Assembly (NCBI GenBank): GCA_002733765.1
Contig: NVWU01000017.1
Coordinates: forward strand, 1-64,000
DNA: 64,000 nucleotides
Origin: Colwellia sp.
GTDB lineage: Bacteria > Pseudomonadota > Gammaproteobacteria > Enterobacterales > Alteromonadaceae
Direction of reading: 5' to 3'
Position 1 is the first letter of the stretch, and every line of letters begins with the position of its first letter. Positions 1 through 10,309 of the stretch are shown piece by piece. A program made the position numbers and the translations under genes. The notes under the pieces were generated by a model that saw nothing but the letters and a program-made list of their open reading frames with translations, made no database searches and was not told the origin of the DNA.

Positions 1-47
1 TTTTTGCTTCGTGGTTAACGTTGCCGTTTGCCCGAAGCAGGATGCGC

Positions 48-75
48 ATTGTACGCTTCCGAGTTTTGATGTCAA
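48..75 (-). promoter_or_regulatory. Stable-RNA type promoter, proximal copy, firing leftwards
   Basis: On the minus strand TTGACA (75 to 70) is followed by a 16-bp spacer and TACAAT (53 to 48), then directly by GCGCATCC. A near-consensus -35, a 16-bp spacer and a GC-rich discriminator are the hallmarks of rRNA and tRNA operon promoters under stringent control in gammaproteobacteria. Transcription would leave the window at base 1. The transcribed RNA genes are not in view, so their identity is inferred. Confidence 0.7.
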
Positions 76-230
76 CGTTTTTTTGAATCTTTTTTAAAAG
101 TTTTTGCAAACCCTCAAAACCGTTACCTTAAAACATTAAGTTAGCCTATTTACTTCAAAAGTAATGAGATAACTTATCAAAACGTCCAGTTGGTTAAGCT
201 TTTTGGCTGAAACCCTTGGAACTGATGCGC

Positions 231-258
231 ATTGTATAGATCTAACCGCAGGGATCAA
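231..258 (-). promoter_or_regulatory. Stable-RNA type promoter, distal copy, firing leftwards
   Basis: On the minus strand TTGATC (258 to 253), a 16-bp spacer, TACAAT (236 to 231) and GCGCATC repeat the architecture of the copy 183 bp downstream. The 13-base string from -10 through discriminator is identical in both (41-53 and 224-236 on the plus strand). AT-rich DNA lies upstream of the -35, where an UP element would sit. The tandem arrangement resembles P1/P2 of rrn operons. Confidence 0.65.
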
Positions 259-454
259 GCATTATTTATGATCTTTTATTTGTTCGAAGATAAATTGAAC
301 TAAACGGATGTATATAAGGCAATTTCACTTCTAAACTTGTTTAATTGCATGTTTTTCACACTTATTGTTGCACTCTTATAAAAGGTGGGTACCATAGAAT
401 TTCACTTTTTGCTTTTATACACATATAAATTAAAATAATAATTAGGTATTCATT

Positions 455-931
455 ATGAAGTCTCCGCAAATCTCAACCGTAATTATAGCTATTGTTTTTG
501 CTATCTTTGCTTACATTATTACTAGTACTGTTTCTCTTACTCCTGTAATTGTATCAGTTATTGTTTTTATCAGTGCTTTTGTTGCCCCTTTACTTAGTAG
601 CTCTTCTAATAGTTCTTCAAGTACTACTAAGGTAAGTACGCCCTTACAAAAATCTTCAGAGGACATTAAAACCCTTTATGTTGGCAATTTACCCTATCGT
701 GCGAATGAAACAGCCATTAGAGAATTATTTTCTAACCACGGTATTGTTCAGTCGGTAAGATTGATGAAAGACAAGCATACGGGAAAACGTCGCGGTTTTG
801 GTTTTGTCGAAATGTCCACAAGTGATATTGATAAAGCAATTAGTGCATTGAATGATACAGAGTTTCAACAACGTACATTAAAAGTTAGAGAAGCCAAAGA
901 ACGTCCTGAGCGTACTGATCCTGTTAGTTAA
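455..931 (+). CDS. Membrane-anchored RRM RNA-binding protein
   Basis: A 158-residue protein with two parts. Residues 6-48 are very hydrophobic and break near 24-30, which suggests a two-helix hairpin in the inner membrane. A Ser/Thr-rich linker (about 49-68) joins it to one RNA recognition motif (about 72-148). RNP2 is LYVGNL (74-79) and RNP1 is RGFGFVEM (113-120), both with the aromatic residues that stack on RNA bases. Bacterial RRM proteins of this size are often cold-induced and bind single-stranded RNA; here the RRM would face the cytoplasm. An AGG lies 8 nt before the ATG, and a strong terminator follows, so it is probably monocistronic. The RNA target is unknown. Domain assignment is secure; cold induction is inference. 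Confidence 0.85.
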   Translation: MKSPQISTVIIAIVFAIFAYIITSTVSLTPVIVSVIVFISAFVAPLLSSSSNSSSSTTKVSTPLQKSSEDIKTLYVGNLPYRANETAIRELFSNHGIVQSVRLMKDKHTGKRRGFGFVEMSTSDIDKAISALNDTEFQQRTLKVREAKERPERTDPVS

Positions 932-953
932 TCCCCTCTAAAACATAATTATC

Positions 954-993
954 AAAAAGCCCATTAATATTTCTTCTATTAATGGGCTTTTTC
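954..993 (+). terminator. Rho-independent terminator after the RRM gene
   Basis: AAAAAGCCCATTAATA pairs perfectly with TATTAATGGGCTTTTT across a 7-nt loop, and further Ts follow. It lies 23 nt after the stop codon. Confidence 0.9.
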
Positions 994-1114
994 TTTTTAG
1001 TCTTATTTACTCTCCTCATTAAATTAATGCTAAAAAAGCCTAGACAATAATATAGGCGAGAGTAGAATTTGCGCTCTTATTTACTTCCATCTCTATTAAT
1101 ATATAGGCTCAAGC

Positions 1115-2209
1115 ATGTTCGATCATATTCATCCCGATAACTACATAAAGCAATTATCGAAAAAACAGCATGCAATGGCCGAGTTGTTTTCTTGTTTCGA
1201 TGTTCCCGAAGCACAAATTTTTCCCTCTGCATCATTAAACTATCGACTACGTGCAGAATTTAGAGTCTGGCATCAAGATGATGATCTTTATTACATTATG
1301 TTTAATAGTGTCACCAAAGAAAAATTTCGTGTTGATGATTTCCCGGTAGCCAGTCTGTTAATTAATCAAGCAATGAAAACTTTACTGACGTTAATTAAAG
1401 ATCATAAGGAACTTCGTTATAAACTGTTTCAAGTAGATTTCCTCTCAACGTTAAGCGGCGAATTACTTATAAGTATGCTCTACCATAAACCGCTAGAGCC
1501 AACATGGGAGAATTCAGCTCGGGCACTTAAAAAACAGTTATCCTCAATTGCACCTGTAGATATAATTGGCCGTGCGAAGAAGCAAAAGATTATTATTGAT
1601 AAAGATTACGTTATGGAGTCACTTCAAGTAGGCGATAACACTTTTATTTATCAGCAAGTAGAAAATAGTTTCACTCAGCCAAATGGCGGTGTTAATGAAC
1701 AAATGTTACTGTGGGCTCAACAGGCAACGACAAATGCAAGAGGTGATCTAATCGAGTTATATTGTGGTAATGGTAATTTTAGTATTGCCTTAGCACAAAA
1801 CTTTGACCGCGTATTAGGCACGGAAATATCTAAAACATCCGTAAGATCAGCACAAGTAAATATAAAAGAAAATAATATTGATAACATTGATATTGTTCGT
1901 ATGTCTAGTGAAGAATTTAGCCAAGCAATGAATGGTGAGCGTAAGTTTAGACGTTTAGAGGGATTTGATTTAACAACCTATAATTACGATACGGTATTAG
2001 TTGATCCACCTCGGGCAGGTTTGGATGAAGATAGCGTTGAATTAGTCAGTCGTTTTAATAAAATTATTTATATTTCGTGTAACCCAAACACCTTGAAAGA
2101 CAATTTAATTCAATTAAGTCAGACTCATGTCATGCAAGAATTTGCCTTATTCGATCAATTTCCTTATACAGACCATATTGAAGTAGGCATGATACTTACA
2201 CGTAAATAG
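1115..2209 (+). CDS. trmA: tRNA (uracil-5-)-methyltransferase TrmA
   Basis: Makes 5-methyluridine at position 54 of the T-loop in tRNAs, using S-adenosylmethionine. The 364-residue length matches E. coli TrmA. Visible family marks are the SAM-binding strand-loop ELYCGNGNFS (214-223), the QPN motif at 188-190, the DPPRAGLD segment (297-304), the catalytic cysteine in SCNPNTL (C322) and the C-terminal glutamate in DHIEVG (E356) that acts as general base. The N-terminal TRAM domain and the iron-sulfur cysteines of RlmD-type paralogues are absent, which separates TrmA from RlmC/RlmD. The gene converges on fabR, and both neighbours are also close to trmA in enterobacteria. Confidence 0.96.
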   Translation: MFDHIHPDNYIKQLSKKQHAMAELFSCFDVPEAQIFPSASLNYRLRAEFRVWHQDDDLYYIMFNSVTKEKFRVDDFPVASLLINQAMKTLLTLIKDHKELRYKLFQVDFLSTLSGELLISMLYHKPLEPTWENSARALKKQLSSIAPVDIIGRAKKQKIIIDKDYVMESLQVGDNTFIYQQVENSFTQPNGGVNEQMLLWAQQATTNARGDLIELYCGNGNFSIALAQNFDRVLGTEISKTSVRSAQVNIKENNIDNIDIVRMSSEEFSQAMNGERKFRRLEGFDLTTYNYDTVLVDPPRAGLDEDSVELVSRFNKIIYISCNPNTLKDNLIQLSQTHVMQEFALFDQFPYTDHIEVGMILTRK

Positions 2210-2263
2210 CGTTTTATTTAGTATTATTATCAACAGAATATAAGGTTATTTCTAGCAAGTAGC

Positions 2264-2896
2264 CTATTTTCTTTTCCTTACCGCTTTACGGCGGTCACTC
2301 AACTCAGCGGCACCACGGGCAATAAAGCGTAATTGTTGAATTGTTTGTTTCGATAATTGCTCGCGCTCAGCTTTATCATCGATATCAAGCGCATCAGAGC
2401 CCGCACTAAAAACAATTGTTACCGCCGCATTAGCTTGCATATAAGCAACTTCACCTTCAAGATCATTGGCGTGTTGTAAATAATCACAGAGTTCCATCGT
2501 AAAATAACGAATTTCTCTAATTACCGCCGCGCGAAATGCTGCTGATGTTCCTGAGCGTTCACGCAGTAGTAACCTAAACACATTACCATTACTTTCAATT
2601 AATTCCATAAAAGTAGCAACAGATATTTGTATCACAGAACCACCTTTTGCAATACGTTGACGAGCTTGGCGCATTAGTTGCCTTAATGTTAACCCGGCCT
2701 CATCAACTAAAGTAAGCCCTAGTTCATCCATATCAGAAAAATGACGATAGAAAGAGGTTGGTGCAAGCCCAGCTTCTTTAGCCACTTCTCGTAAACTTAA
2801 GCTAGAAAAACTTCGTTCTGCACTTAATTGTCTTAACGCCGCATCAATTAATAATCTACGGGTTTTTTCTTTTTGCTGGGCGCGAACACCACTCAT
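2264..2896 (-). CDS. fabR: TetR-family repressor FabR of unsaturated fatty acid synthesis
   Basis: A 210-residue TetR-type regulator. The N-terminal helix-turn-helix (about 30-55) contains [19 protein letters not shown], the recognition segment typical of FabR. In E. coli FabR senses the saturated/unsaturated acyl-CoA or acyl-ACP balance and represses fabA and fabB. The C-terminal half is the ligand and dimerization region; its last residues are basic (RRKAVRKRK). The gene is divergent from sthA, as in E. coli, which supports the name. I saw no clear FabR operator in the shared intergenic region, so autoregulation is not shown. Confidence 0.93.
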   Translation of the reverse strand: MSGVRAQQKEKTRRLLIDAALRQLSAERSFSSLSLREVAKEAGLAPTSFYRHFSDMDELGLTLVDEAGLTLRQLMRQARQRIAKGGSVIQISVATFMELIESNGNVFRLLLRERSGTSAAFRAAVIREIRYFTMELCDYLQHANDLEGEVAYMQANAAVTIVFSAGSDALDIDDKAEREQLSKQTIQQLRFIARGAAELSDRRKAVRKRK

Positions 2897-3336
2897 GGTT
2901 TTAACTCGTTTAAAAATATTATTTGCTAATGATACAGTGATAAAATAGCCATTACTATGATCCTTAAATGGAGTAAAGAAATGCTCAGTGCACGCCCTAG
3001 TGCCAAAGAACTTTTATCCGTTTACAACAAAAATATATTTTACTGATTAATAAGATAAATAACTTTGCCAAATACGAAAATGACTTACCGCCAAACGAAA
3101 GCTAATTTTTACTTAAGCAGAAAAATCAAATTTACTGGCTCAATATAAAAAATTTAACCGACACTTAAGAATATAGCGTCATTGCTAGCTGCTAATGACA
3201 ACCAAACTCACTTAATAATCAACATAATAAGCATTTGGTCTATTATCATTTACCAAAAAATCCTGCTAAAATTTTCATAATTATATTTTCATTTTTATAT
3301 GAATGAATAAAATCGGCAGAATTTGGGGAAAGTCTT
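2897..3336. other. Divergent fabR-sthA intergenic region with a short ORF
   Basis: This 440-bp AT-rich region must hold promoters for both genes, but no promoter or operator stands out. It contains a 21-codon ORF at 2981-3046 on the plus strand, preceded by TGGAG 7 nt before its ATG. It could be a leader peptide or chance. No terminator hairpin was seen. Confidence 0.35.
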
Positions 3337-4779
3337 TTGACTAAAACAAAAATCAAAACGGAAACGAAACAAGAAAACCTTCAAACTAACTTTGATTATG
3401 ATGCAATAATTATAGGTACTGGGCCTGGGGGAGAAGGTGCCGCGATGAGATTAGCAAAAGAAAATAAAAAAGTTGCTATGATTGAACGCCACCATCAAGT
3501 AGGTGGAGGTTGTACTCATTGGGGAACCATTCCTTCAAAAGCCCTAAGGCACTCAGTTAGGCGTATGATTGAGTTTAATTCCAATCCTTTATTTAATCCT
3601 TCCGAAAAAAAAGTAAAACTAACTTTTGAAAATATTTTACAGCACACCACGAAAGTAATTAGAGACCAAGTAAGAATGCGTACTGGTTTTTATGACCGTA
3701 ATTATGTGGATGTTTTTCATGGTTCGGCCACTTTTGTAGATAAAAATACGTTAAAGATTACGAGTAAAGATGGGGTCGAAGAATTTAAAAGTGCTGATAA
3801 TATTATAATTGCTTCAGGTTCAAGACCATACCGTCCAGATGATATAGATTTTACCCATCAGAGGGTTTATGACTCGGATACCATTTTATCGTTAAAGCAT
3901 GATCCAAAAAGCATCATTATTTATGGCGCTGGCGTTATCGGCTGTGAATACGCCTCTATATTTAGAGGGTTAGGCTGTAAAGTTGACTTAATAGATACAC
4001 GTGATCGGTTATTATCCTTCATGGATGCAGAGATGACTGATTCACTAAGCTATCACTTTTGGAACTGTGGCATTGTCATTCGCCATGATGAAGAATACGA
4101 GTCTATTGTTGCCACAGATGACAGTGTAGTATTAACACTTCAGTCGGGTAAAAAAATGAAAGCCGATTGTATTTTATTTGCTAACGGTAGAAGCGGAAAT
4201 ACCAATACTCTCGCCATTGAAAATACGGGTTTACTACCAAATTCTCGAGGCTCATTAGAAATAAATAACCAGTATAAAACAGCCGTAGATAATATTTATG
4301 CTGTGGGTGATGTCATAGGTTATCCAAGTTTAGCAAGTGCTGCTTATGATCAGGGAAGAATTGCTGCGGGTTATATTCTTAAGCTGCCTACCCAGGCACA
4401 GTTAATTGAAGATATTCCTACCGGAATTTATACTATTCCTGAGATGTCTTCTGTGGGTAAAACTGAACAACAATTAACTGCCGCAAAAATACCTTACGAA
4501 GTTGGTAGAGCATCTTTCAAACATCTAGCCCGCGCTCAAATAGGCAATAGTGCCATTGGTAGCTTAAAAATATTATTTCATCGTGAAAGCAAAGAAATCT
4601 TAGGTATTCATTGTTTTGGCGAAAATGCAGCTGAAATAATTCACATTGGCCAAGCCATTATGCAACAGAAAAATGGGGGTAATACCATTGAATACTTCGT
4701 CGAAACAACCTTTAATTATCCAACAATGGCTGAAGCATTCCGCGTAGCCGCATTAAATGGCTTGAATAGATTATTTTAA
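3337..4779 (+). CDS. sthA: Soluble pyridine nucleotide transhydrogenase SthA
   Basis: A FAD-containing flavoprotein that moves hydride between NADPH and NAD+ in the cytosol and balances the two pools. Its 480 residues include an N-terminal extension of about 20 residues relative to E. coli (466). The FAD-binding [10 protein letters not shown] lies at 27-36. The active-site loop [13 protein letters not shown] has one cysteine (C59) where disulfide reductases have CxxxxC, the known sign of SthA. The NAD(P)-binding loop [11 protein letters not shown] (about 204-214) and the dimerization domain (from about residue 360) follow. The start is TTG at 3337 with GGGGA 8 nt upstream. A bidirectional terminator separates it from the convergent malic enzyme gene. 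Confidence 0.95.
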   Translation: MTKTKIKTETKQENLQTNFDYDAIIIGTGPGGEGAAMRLAKENKKVAMIERHHQVGGGCTHWGTIPSKALRHSVRRMIEFNSNPLFNPSEKKVKLTFENILQHTTKVIRDQVRMRTGFYDRNYVDVFHGSATFVDKNTLKITSKDGVEEFKSADNIIIASGSRPYRPDDIDFTHQRVYDSDTILSLKHDPKSIIIYGAGVIGCEYASIFRGLGCKVDLIDTRDRLLSFMDAEMTDSLSYHFWNCGIVIRHDEEYESIVATDDSVVLTLQSGKKMKADCILFANGRSGNTNTLAIENTGLLPNSRGSLEINNQYKTAVDNIYAVGDVIGYPSLASAAYDQGRIAAGYILKLPTQAQLIEDIPTGIYTIPEMSSVGKTEQQLTAAKIPYEVGRASFKHLARAQIGNSAIGSLKILFHRESKEILGIHCFGENAAEIIHIGQAIMQQKNGGNTIEYFVETTFNYPTMAEAFRVAALNGLNRLF

Positions 4780-4824
4780 CTATTTTTTAATAACCTTTAT
4801 TATGTAAAAAGTATCAACATAAAA

Positions 4825-4863
4825 CAAAAAACGCATAATATGATTAATATTATGCGTTTTTTT
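4825..4863. terminator. Bidirectional terminator between sthA and the malic enzyme gene
   Basis: CAAAAAACGCATAATAT and ATATTATGCGTTTTTTT form a long perfect stem with A and T tracts on opposite sides, so it can end transcription from both convergent genes. Confidence 0.9.
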
Positions 4864-4884
4864 ATATTCTCACCTAAGAAAAAA

Positions 4885-6126
4885 TTACTGCATGTAATTA
4901 TCAGGTAAAGGCAGCGCCGCAACACCCGATTCTACCGCAGCTTTTGCTACCGCTAAAGCGACTGCAGGTAATAAACGCGGATCCATTGGTTTCGGAATAA
5001 TATAGTTGCGGCCAAAAACTAGTGAGCTTTCACCAGAGGCTGCTAACACTTCACTTGGTACTTCTTCTTTTGCTATTGCTCTAATAGCATGTACCGCTGC
5101 AACTTTCATTTCATCATTGATAGTACGAGCACGAACATCTAAAGCACCACGGAAGATGAAAGGAAAACAAAGTACATTGTTCACTTGGTTAGGGTAATCA
5201 GAACGACCTGTCGCAATAATAGCATCATCACGAGCAGCTAACGCCAATTCAGGCTTTATTTCAGGATCAGGGTTTGAACAAGCAAAAATAATAGGTCTAG
5301 GCGCCATTAATTTAACTTGTTCAGCAGTTAATAAATTAGGACCCGACACTCCCACAAAGACATCAGCTCCTTCAATGGCATCATCTAAGGTACGTTTGTC
5401 AGTATTATTTGCAAACAGTTTTTTATATTCATTTAGATCATGACGACGTGTATGTACTATGCCTTTAGTATCAAGCATATAGATTTTTTCACGCTGAGCA
5501 CCACACTTGATTAATAACTCCATACAAGCAATGGCAGCAGCACCCGCACCCAAACAAACGATATTCGCTAGTTTAATGTCTTTACCTTGAATATCTAATG
5601 CGTTGATCATACCCGCAGCAGTAACAATGGCAGTACCGTGTTGATCATCATGAAATACAGGAATTTTACAACGTTCTATTAAGGCTTTCTCAATAACAAA
5701 ACATTCTGGTGCTTTAATATCTTCAAGATTTATACCACCAAAACTATCGGCAATATTCGCAACGGTATTAACAAACTCTTCAACTGTTTTGTGTTTAACT
5801 TCAATATCAAACGAGTCAATATTAGCAAAGCGTTTAAATAATAATGATTTACCTTCCATTACTGGTTTAGATGCCATTGGACCTAAATTACCTAAACCTA
5901 AAATAGCAGTACCATTAGTGATAACGGCAACCGTATTACCTTTTGCCGTATACTTATAAACATCATCGGGATTAGCGGCTATTTCTCTTACTGGCTCAGC
6001 AACGCCGGGGCTATAAGCCAGTGATAAATCATCACTAGTTTCAGCCGCTGTAGTTAATGAAACACTGATTTTCCCCGGTGTAGGTAAGGCGTGGTAATCA
6101 AGTGCTCGTTGACGAAAGTCTGTCAT
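4885..6126 (-). CDS. Malic enzyme, short form without phosphotransacetylase domain
   Basis: Oxidative decarboxylation of malate to pyruvate and CO2 with NAD(P)H formation. The 413-residue protein holds the malic N-terminal domain (YSPGVAEP at about 39-46, then the metal/substrate region ending in FHDDQHGTA) and the NAD-binding domain (VCLGAGAAAIAC). E. coli MaeB carries an extra phosphate acetyltransferase-like C-terminus that is missing here, so this resembles the compact bacterial form. Cofactor preference cannot be read with certainty. I chose ATG at 6126, which has GGGAA 6-7 nt upstream, over the in-frame TTG at 6138 that overlaps that site. Its own promoter should lie in the 226-bp gap towards purA. 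Confidence 0.92.
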   Translation of the reverse strand: MTDFRQRALDYHALPTPGKISVSLTTAAETSDDLSLAYSPGVAEPVREIAANPDDVYKYTAKGNTVAVITNGTAILGLGNLGPMASKPVMEGKSLLFKRFANIDSFDIEVKHKTVEEFVNTVANIADSFGGINLEDIKAPECFVIEKALIERCKIPVFHDDQHGTAIVTAAGMINALDIQGKDIKLANIVCLGAGAAAIACMELLIKCGAQREKIYMLDTKGIVHTRRHDLNEYKKLFANNTDKRTLDDAIEGADVFVGVSGPNLLTAEQVKLMAPRPIIFACSNPDPEIKPELALAARDDAIIATGRSDYPNQVNNVLCFPFIFRGALDVRARTINDEMKVAAVHAIRAIAKEEVPSEVLAASGESSLVFGRNYIIPKPMDPRLLPAVALAVAKAAVESGVAALPLPDNYMQ

Positions 6127-6304
6127 GGTAGTTCCCAAATGCGTTTGTGTATTATGTAAAATGAATGTTCATTCGTTGATTTTATTATAATTGTTGTATT
6201 TTGTAATTCAATATCTTAACTATCTATTAAAGAGTAGTTCAGGTTAACTATTTTTTAATAGATAGTTGATGATTATTTAGAATCATTTAAGAGATGAAAA
6301 ACAA

Positions 6305-6326
6305 AAACCAACCCGAAGGTTGGTTT
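6305..6326 (-). terminator. Terminator of the purA transcript
   Basis: AAACCAACC and GGTTGGTTT form a perfect 9-bp stem with a 4-nt TTCG-type loop on the minus strand, and the minus-strand sequence continues with TTGTTTTT. It lies just after the purA stop codon. Confidence 0.85.
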
Positions 6327-6352
6327 GTAAATAGATTTAAATCATTTAGCTA

Positions 6353-7669
<1,317 letters not shown>

Positions 7670-7795
7670 TTAGGCGAGAATTCTAACAAGAATAGATATT
7701 TAGTCCAAGAAAAAATGTATGATTTTTTTCATAATTTTAAAATTACCTATTAAGTTAAGTAGTTATGGTTAATTTTTTTTACCGTTAAGCCATTA

Positions 7796-7981
7796 TTATT
7801 GTGATAACACTATAATAATTACCCCTAAGAATAAAATAAACAAACCTATATTTCTAATATCTATAGTAGATTGCTCAGCTAATTTAAGTAAATAAGCACG
7901 CCATTTATTTGGAAAAAAAGCAGGGCCCACTCCTTCAACAATAAGTACTAAACCAAAGGCTAACAATAATGTGTCCGTCAT
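7796..7981 (-). CDS. DUF2065 small membrane protein (YjeT-like)
   Basis: A 61-residue protein with two predicted membrane helices (about 4-20 and 43-60) separated by a short basic loop (NKWRAYLLKLAEQ). The start matches the DUF2065 pattern, including LVLIVEGVGP and FFPNKWR. E. coli yjeT sits at the same place between hflC and purA. Its function is unknown; position suggests some link with the HflKC membrane complex, which is only inference. Confidence 0.88.
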   Translation of the reverse strand: MTDTLLLAFGLVLIVEGVGPAFFPNKWRAYLLKLAEQSTIDIRNIGLFILFLGVIIIVLSQ

Positions 7982-8021
7982 AGATCATCTCCAAACATAG
8001 TACCTAATGGATATTAAAAAT

Positions 8022-8051
8022 AAAAAAGCCAGCAATTCAGCTGGCTTTTTT
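8022..8051 (-). terminator. Terminator or attenuator after hflC
   Basis: AAAAAAGCCAGC and GCTGGCTTTTTT form a perfect 12-bp stem with a 6-nt loop, just downstream of hflC on the minus strand. It would separate hflKC from the DUF2065 gene and purA. Confidence 0.88.
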
Positions 8052-8070
8052 CAACATAACTCAATTATTT

Positions 8071-8958
8071 CTATTTGTTAGTATTACTACCATCTTTTAA
8101 ATAATGGAAGAAATCACTATCAGGCTTAATAACCATTATATCGCTTTTACTATTAAAGCTCTTTTCATAGGCTTCAAGGCTACGATAGAAACGATAAAAT
8201 TCAGGATCTTTACTATAAACATCTGAATAAATTTTAGCCGCTAATGCATCACCTTCACCACGCATGGTAGACGCAGACTTTTGTGCTTCAGCCAACATGA
8301 TAGTCATTTTAGCATCAATAGTCGCTCGAATGATTTCGGCTTGCTCTTGACCTTGAGATCTATGCTCTTTGGCTACAGCAGTACGCTCTGCACGCATACG
8401 TTCATAAATAGAGACACTGACTTCGGTAGGTAAGTTAATCGCTTTAATACGTACATCAACGACTTCAATACCAAGTTCTTCACGGCTACTAGCAGCGCTT
8501 TCTAGCGCTTTAGCCATAATAGAATCGCGATCGCCAGAAACAATCTCTTTAATGGTTCTATTACCAAACTCAGTACGCAGACCATTATTTACTTTTTGCT
8601 TAAGTAAAGCTCTAGCATTGTCAACTGAGCCAGAAGTACGTAAGTAATATGTTGAAAAATCAACAATACGCCACTTAACAAACGAGTCGACCATCAAATC
8701 TTTTTTCTCTGATGTTACAAAACGATCTGGTGCTTCATCTAAAGTTTGAATACGTGCATCTAGCTTACGTACAGACGCAATAAAAGGTATTTTAAAATGC
8801 AGCCCTGGTTCAAACACCATCATTTCATCAGTCGTAGAATCACGTTTAATTTTTGAAAATTGAAAAACGATACCACGTTGACCTTCATAAATAATGAACA
8901 CTGACGAAAACGCTAAAACAAAAAGTAACGTTAAAATTGCGATGGAAAAATTTTTCAT
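8071..8958 (-). CDS. hflC: HflC, SPFH-domain regulator of FtsH
   Basis: A 295-residue inner-membrane protein that forms the HflKC cage around the FtsH protease and limits its access to membrane substrates. It has one N-terminal helix (about 4-24) and then the SPFH/band-7 domain, beginning at EGQRGIVFQF. A long charged helical region (about 190-260) follows, with the AEIIRATIDAKMTIMLAEAQ repeat character typical of SPFH proteins. hflK lies only 3 nt upstream, so the two are surely co-translated, as expected for partners made in equal amounts. Confidence 0.95.
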   Translation of the reverse strand: MKNFSIAILTLLFVLAFSSVFIIYEGQRGIVFQFSKIKRDSTTDEMMVFEPGLHFKIPFIASVRKLDARIQTLDEAPDRFVTSEKKDLMVDSFVKWRIVDFSTYYLRTSGSVDNARALLKQKVNNGLRTEFGNRTIKEIVSGDRDSIMAKALESAASSREELGIEVVDVRIKAINLPTEVSVSIYERMRAERTAVAKEHRSQGQEQAEIIRATIDAKMTIMLAEAQKSASTMRGEGDALAAKIYSDVYSKDPEFYRFYRSLEAYEKSFNSKSDIMVIKPDSDFFHYLKDGSNTNK

Positions 8959-8961
8959 TGG

Positions 8962-10119
8962 TTAGTTTCTCCCACGGGTAAATCTATCACTTCGCCCAAA
9001 ATCAGTAGGCGATGTATTAACGTTTAATTTTTGCTGCGTTGACTGTATAGATTGTGGCGCAGCAAGATTAGTTGAAGACTGTTGCATTATTTTATCTAAT
9101 GGCAAGTACATCATATTATTACCACCTTCCACATCCACCATTACTTTACTGGTGTTGCTGTACACTTTTTCCATCGTCGCAATATATAAACGTTGACGGG
9201 TTACTTCCGGTGCAGCCTGATATTCAGGTAGAATTTTGGCAAAACGAGCAACTTCACCTTCTGCTTCTAGTACGACACGCCCTTTGTAAGCTAGCGCTTC
9301 TTGTTCTATACGTTTCACACGGCCACGAGCTCTCGGCTCAATACCACGAGCATAAGCCTCAGCTTCACGTAAAAAACGTACTTCATCTTCTTGTGCAGAA
9401 ATTGCATCATCAAAAGCATCTTTGACTTCATTCGGCGGACGAGCATCTTTAAAGTTTACATCAACAATGATTAACCCAAGATTATATGGCGCAATAATTT
9501 TTTCTAACTCTTGCCAAACTGACTGACGAATTTGTTCACGTCCACTGGTTAGAATATCATCCATTGTTGAATGACCAACAACATAACGTAATGCACTATC
9601 CAGTGATTGGCTCAAGCTATCATCAGCATTAGTAACACTAAAGATATAGTTACGAGCATTCATGACACGATATTGAATTTGCATATCAACACGAACAACA
9701 TTTTCATCTTGCGTTAACATAAAGCCTGAAGCAGGTAAATCACGAGTACTTTGCATATCAACCGGAATAATGCGGTCAATAAAGGTCCACTTCCAATTAA
9801 TACCTGGGTCAACCGTACCTGAATATTGACCAAAACGAAGTACTATACCCTTTTCAGCTTCCTTAATGGTATAGAAACCACTAAAAGCATAAACAACGAT
9901 AGCAATAATTAGCACTAGGCTTATGCCTATACTAGAAAAGTTTTTACCTGACGGAAATGAACCGCCGGTAGACTTTCCATTACCTTTGCCTCCAAAGATA
10001 CCAGTGACTTTTTTACCTAAATCATTCAGCAATTCGTCTAAATCTGGTGGTCCTTGGTTTTTTCCGCCTTTATTTTTCCAGGGGTCTTTATCATTATTCC
10101 CCGGTTCATTCCAAGCCAT
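8962..10119 (-). CDS. hflK: HflK, SPFH-domain partner of HflC
   Basis: A 385-residue protein. The N-terminus MAWNEPGNN and the Gly/Lys/Pro-rich cytoplasmic tail (1-65) are typical of HflK. One membrane helix (about 63-83) is followed by the SPFH domain, which opens with IKEAEKGIVLRFG. The helical region carries AEAYARGIEPRARGRVKRIEQEA, quoted here only as a guide to the conserved patch near residues 254-275. The C-terminal tail is Gln/Asn/Ser-rich and variable. With HflC it encloses FtsH in the inner membrane and modulates proteolysis. The order hflX-hflK-hflC is conserved, with about 190 bp between hflX and hflK. Confidence 0.95.
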   Translation of the reverse strand: MAWNEPGNNDKDPWKNKGGKNQGPPDLDELLNDLGKKVTGIFGGKGNGKSTGGSFPSGKNFSSIGISLVLIIAIVVYAFSGFYTIKEAEKGIVLRFGQYSGTVDPGINWKWTFIDRIIPVDMQSTRDLPASGFMLTQDENVVRVDMQIQYRVMNARNYIFSVTNADDSLSQSLDSALRYVVGHSTMDDILTSGREQIRQSVWQELEKIIAPYNLGLIIVDVNFKDARPPNEVKDAFDDAISAQEDEVRFLREAEAYARGIEPRARGRVKRIEQEALAYKGRVVLEAEGEVARFAKILPEYQAAPEVTRQRLYIATMEKVYSNTSKVMVDVEGGNNMMYLPLDKIMQQSSTNLAAPQSIQSTQQKLNVNTSPTDFGRSDRFTRGRN

Positions 10120-10309
10120 GGTGTTCTCCGCTAGGTTATTAAATTAATATTTTTATTCACACAACACGTTTTTCTCGACAAACACTTAGCAAACGATAAT
10201 TTTTATCGTATAGACAAGGCATGAGGAAGGCACAGCTGAAGTATAATATTTATGTTCAGTTTATGATAAAAACATTTGTTTTATAAGACTCTATATGAGT
10301 ATTAACACA

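Noticed and set aside
1-49. Minus-strand ATG at 49 with an open frame to the window edge
   Set aside because: The ATG lies inside the -10/discriminator of a strong promoter, and the same bases recur in the second promoter, so it is not a start codon.
9072-9425. 117-codon plus-strand ORF
   Set aside because: It lies opposite hflK and its composition is that of a complementary-strand shadow.
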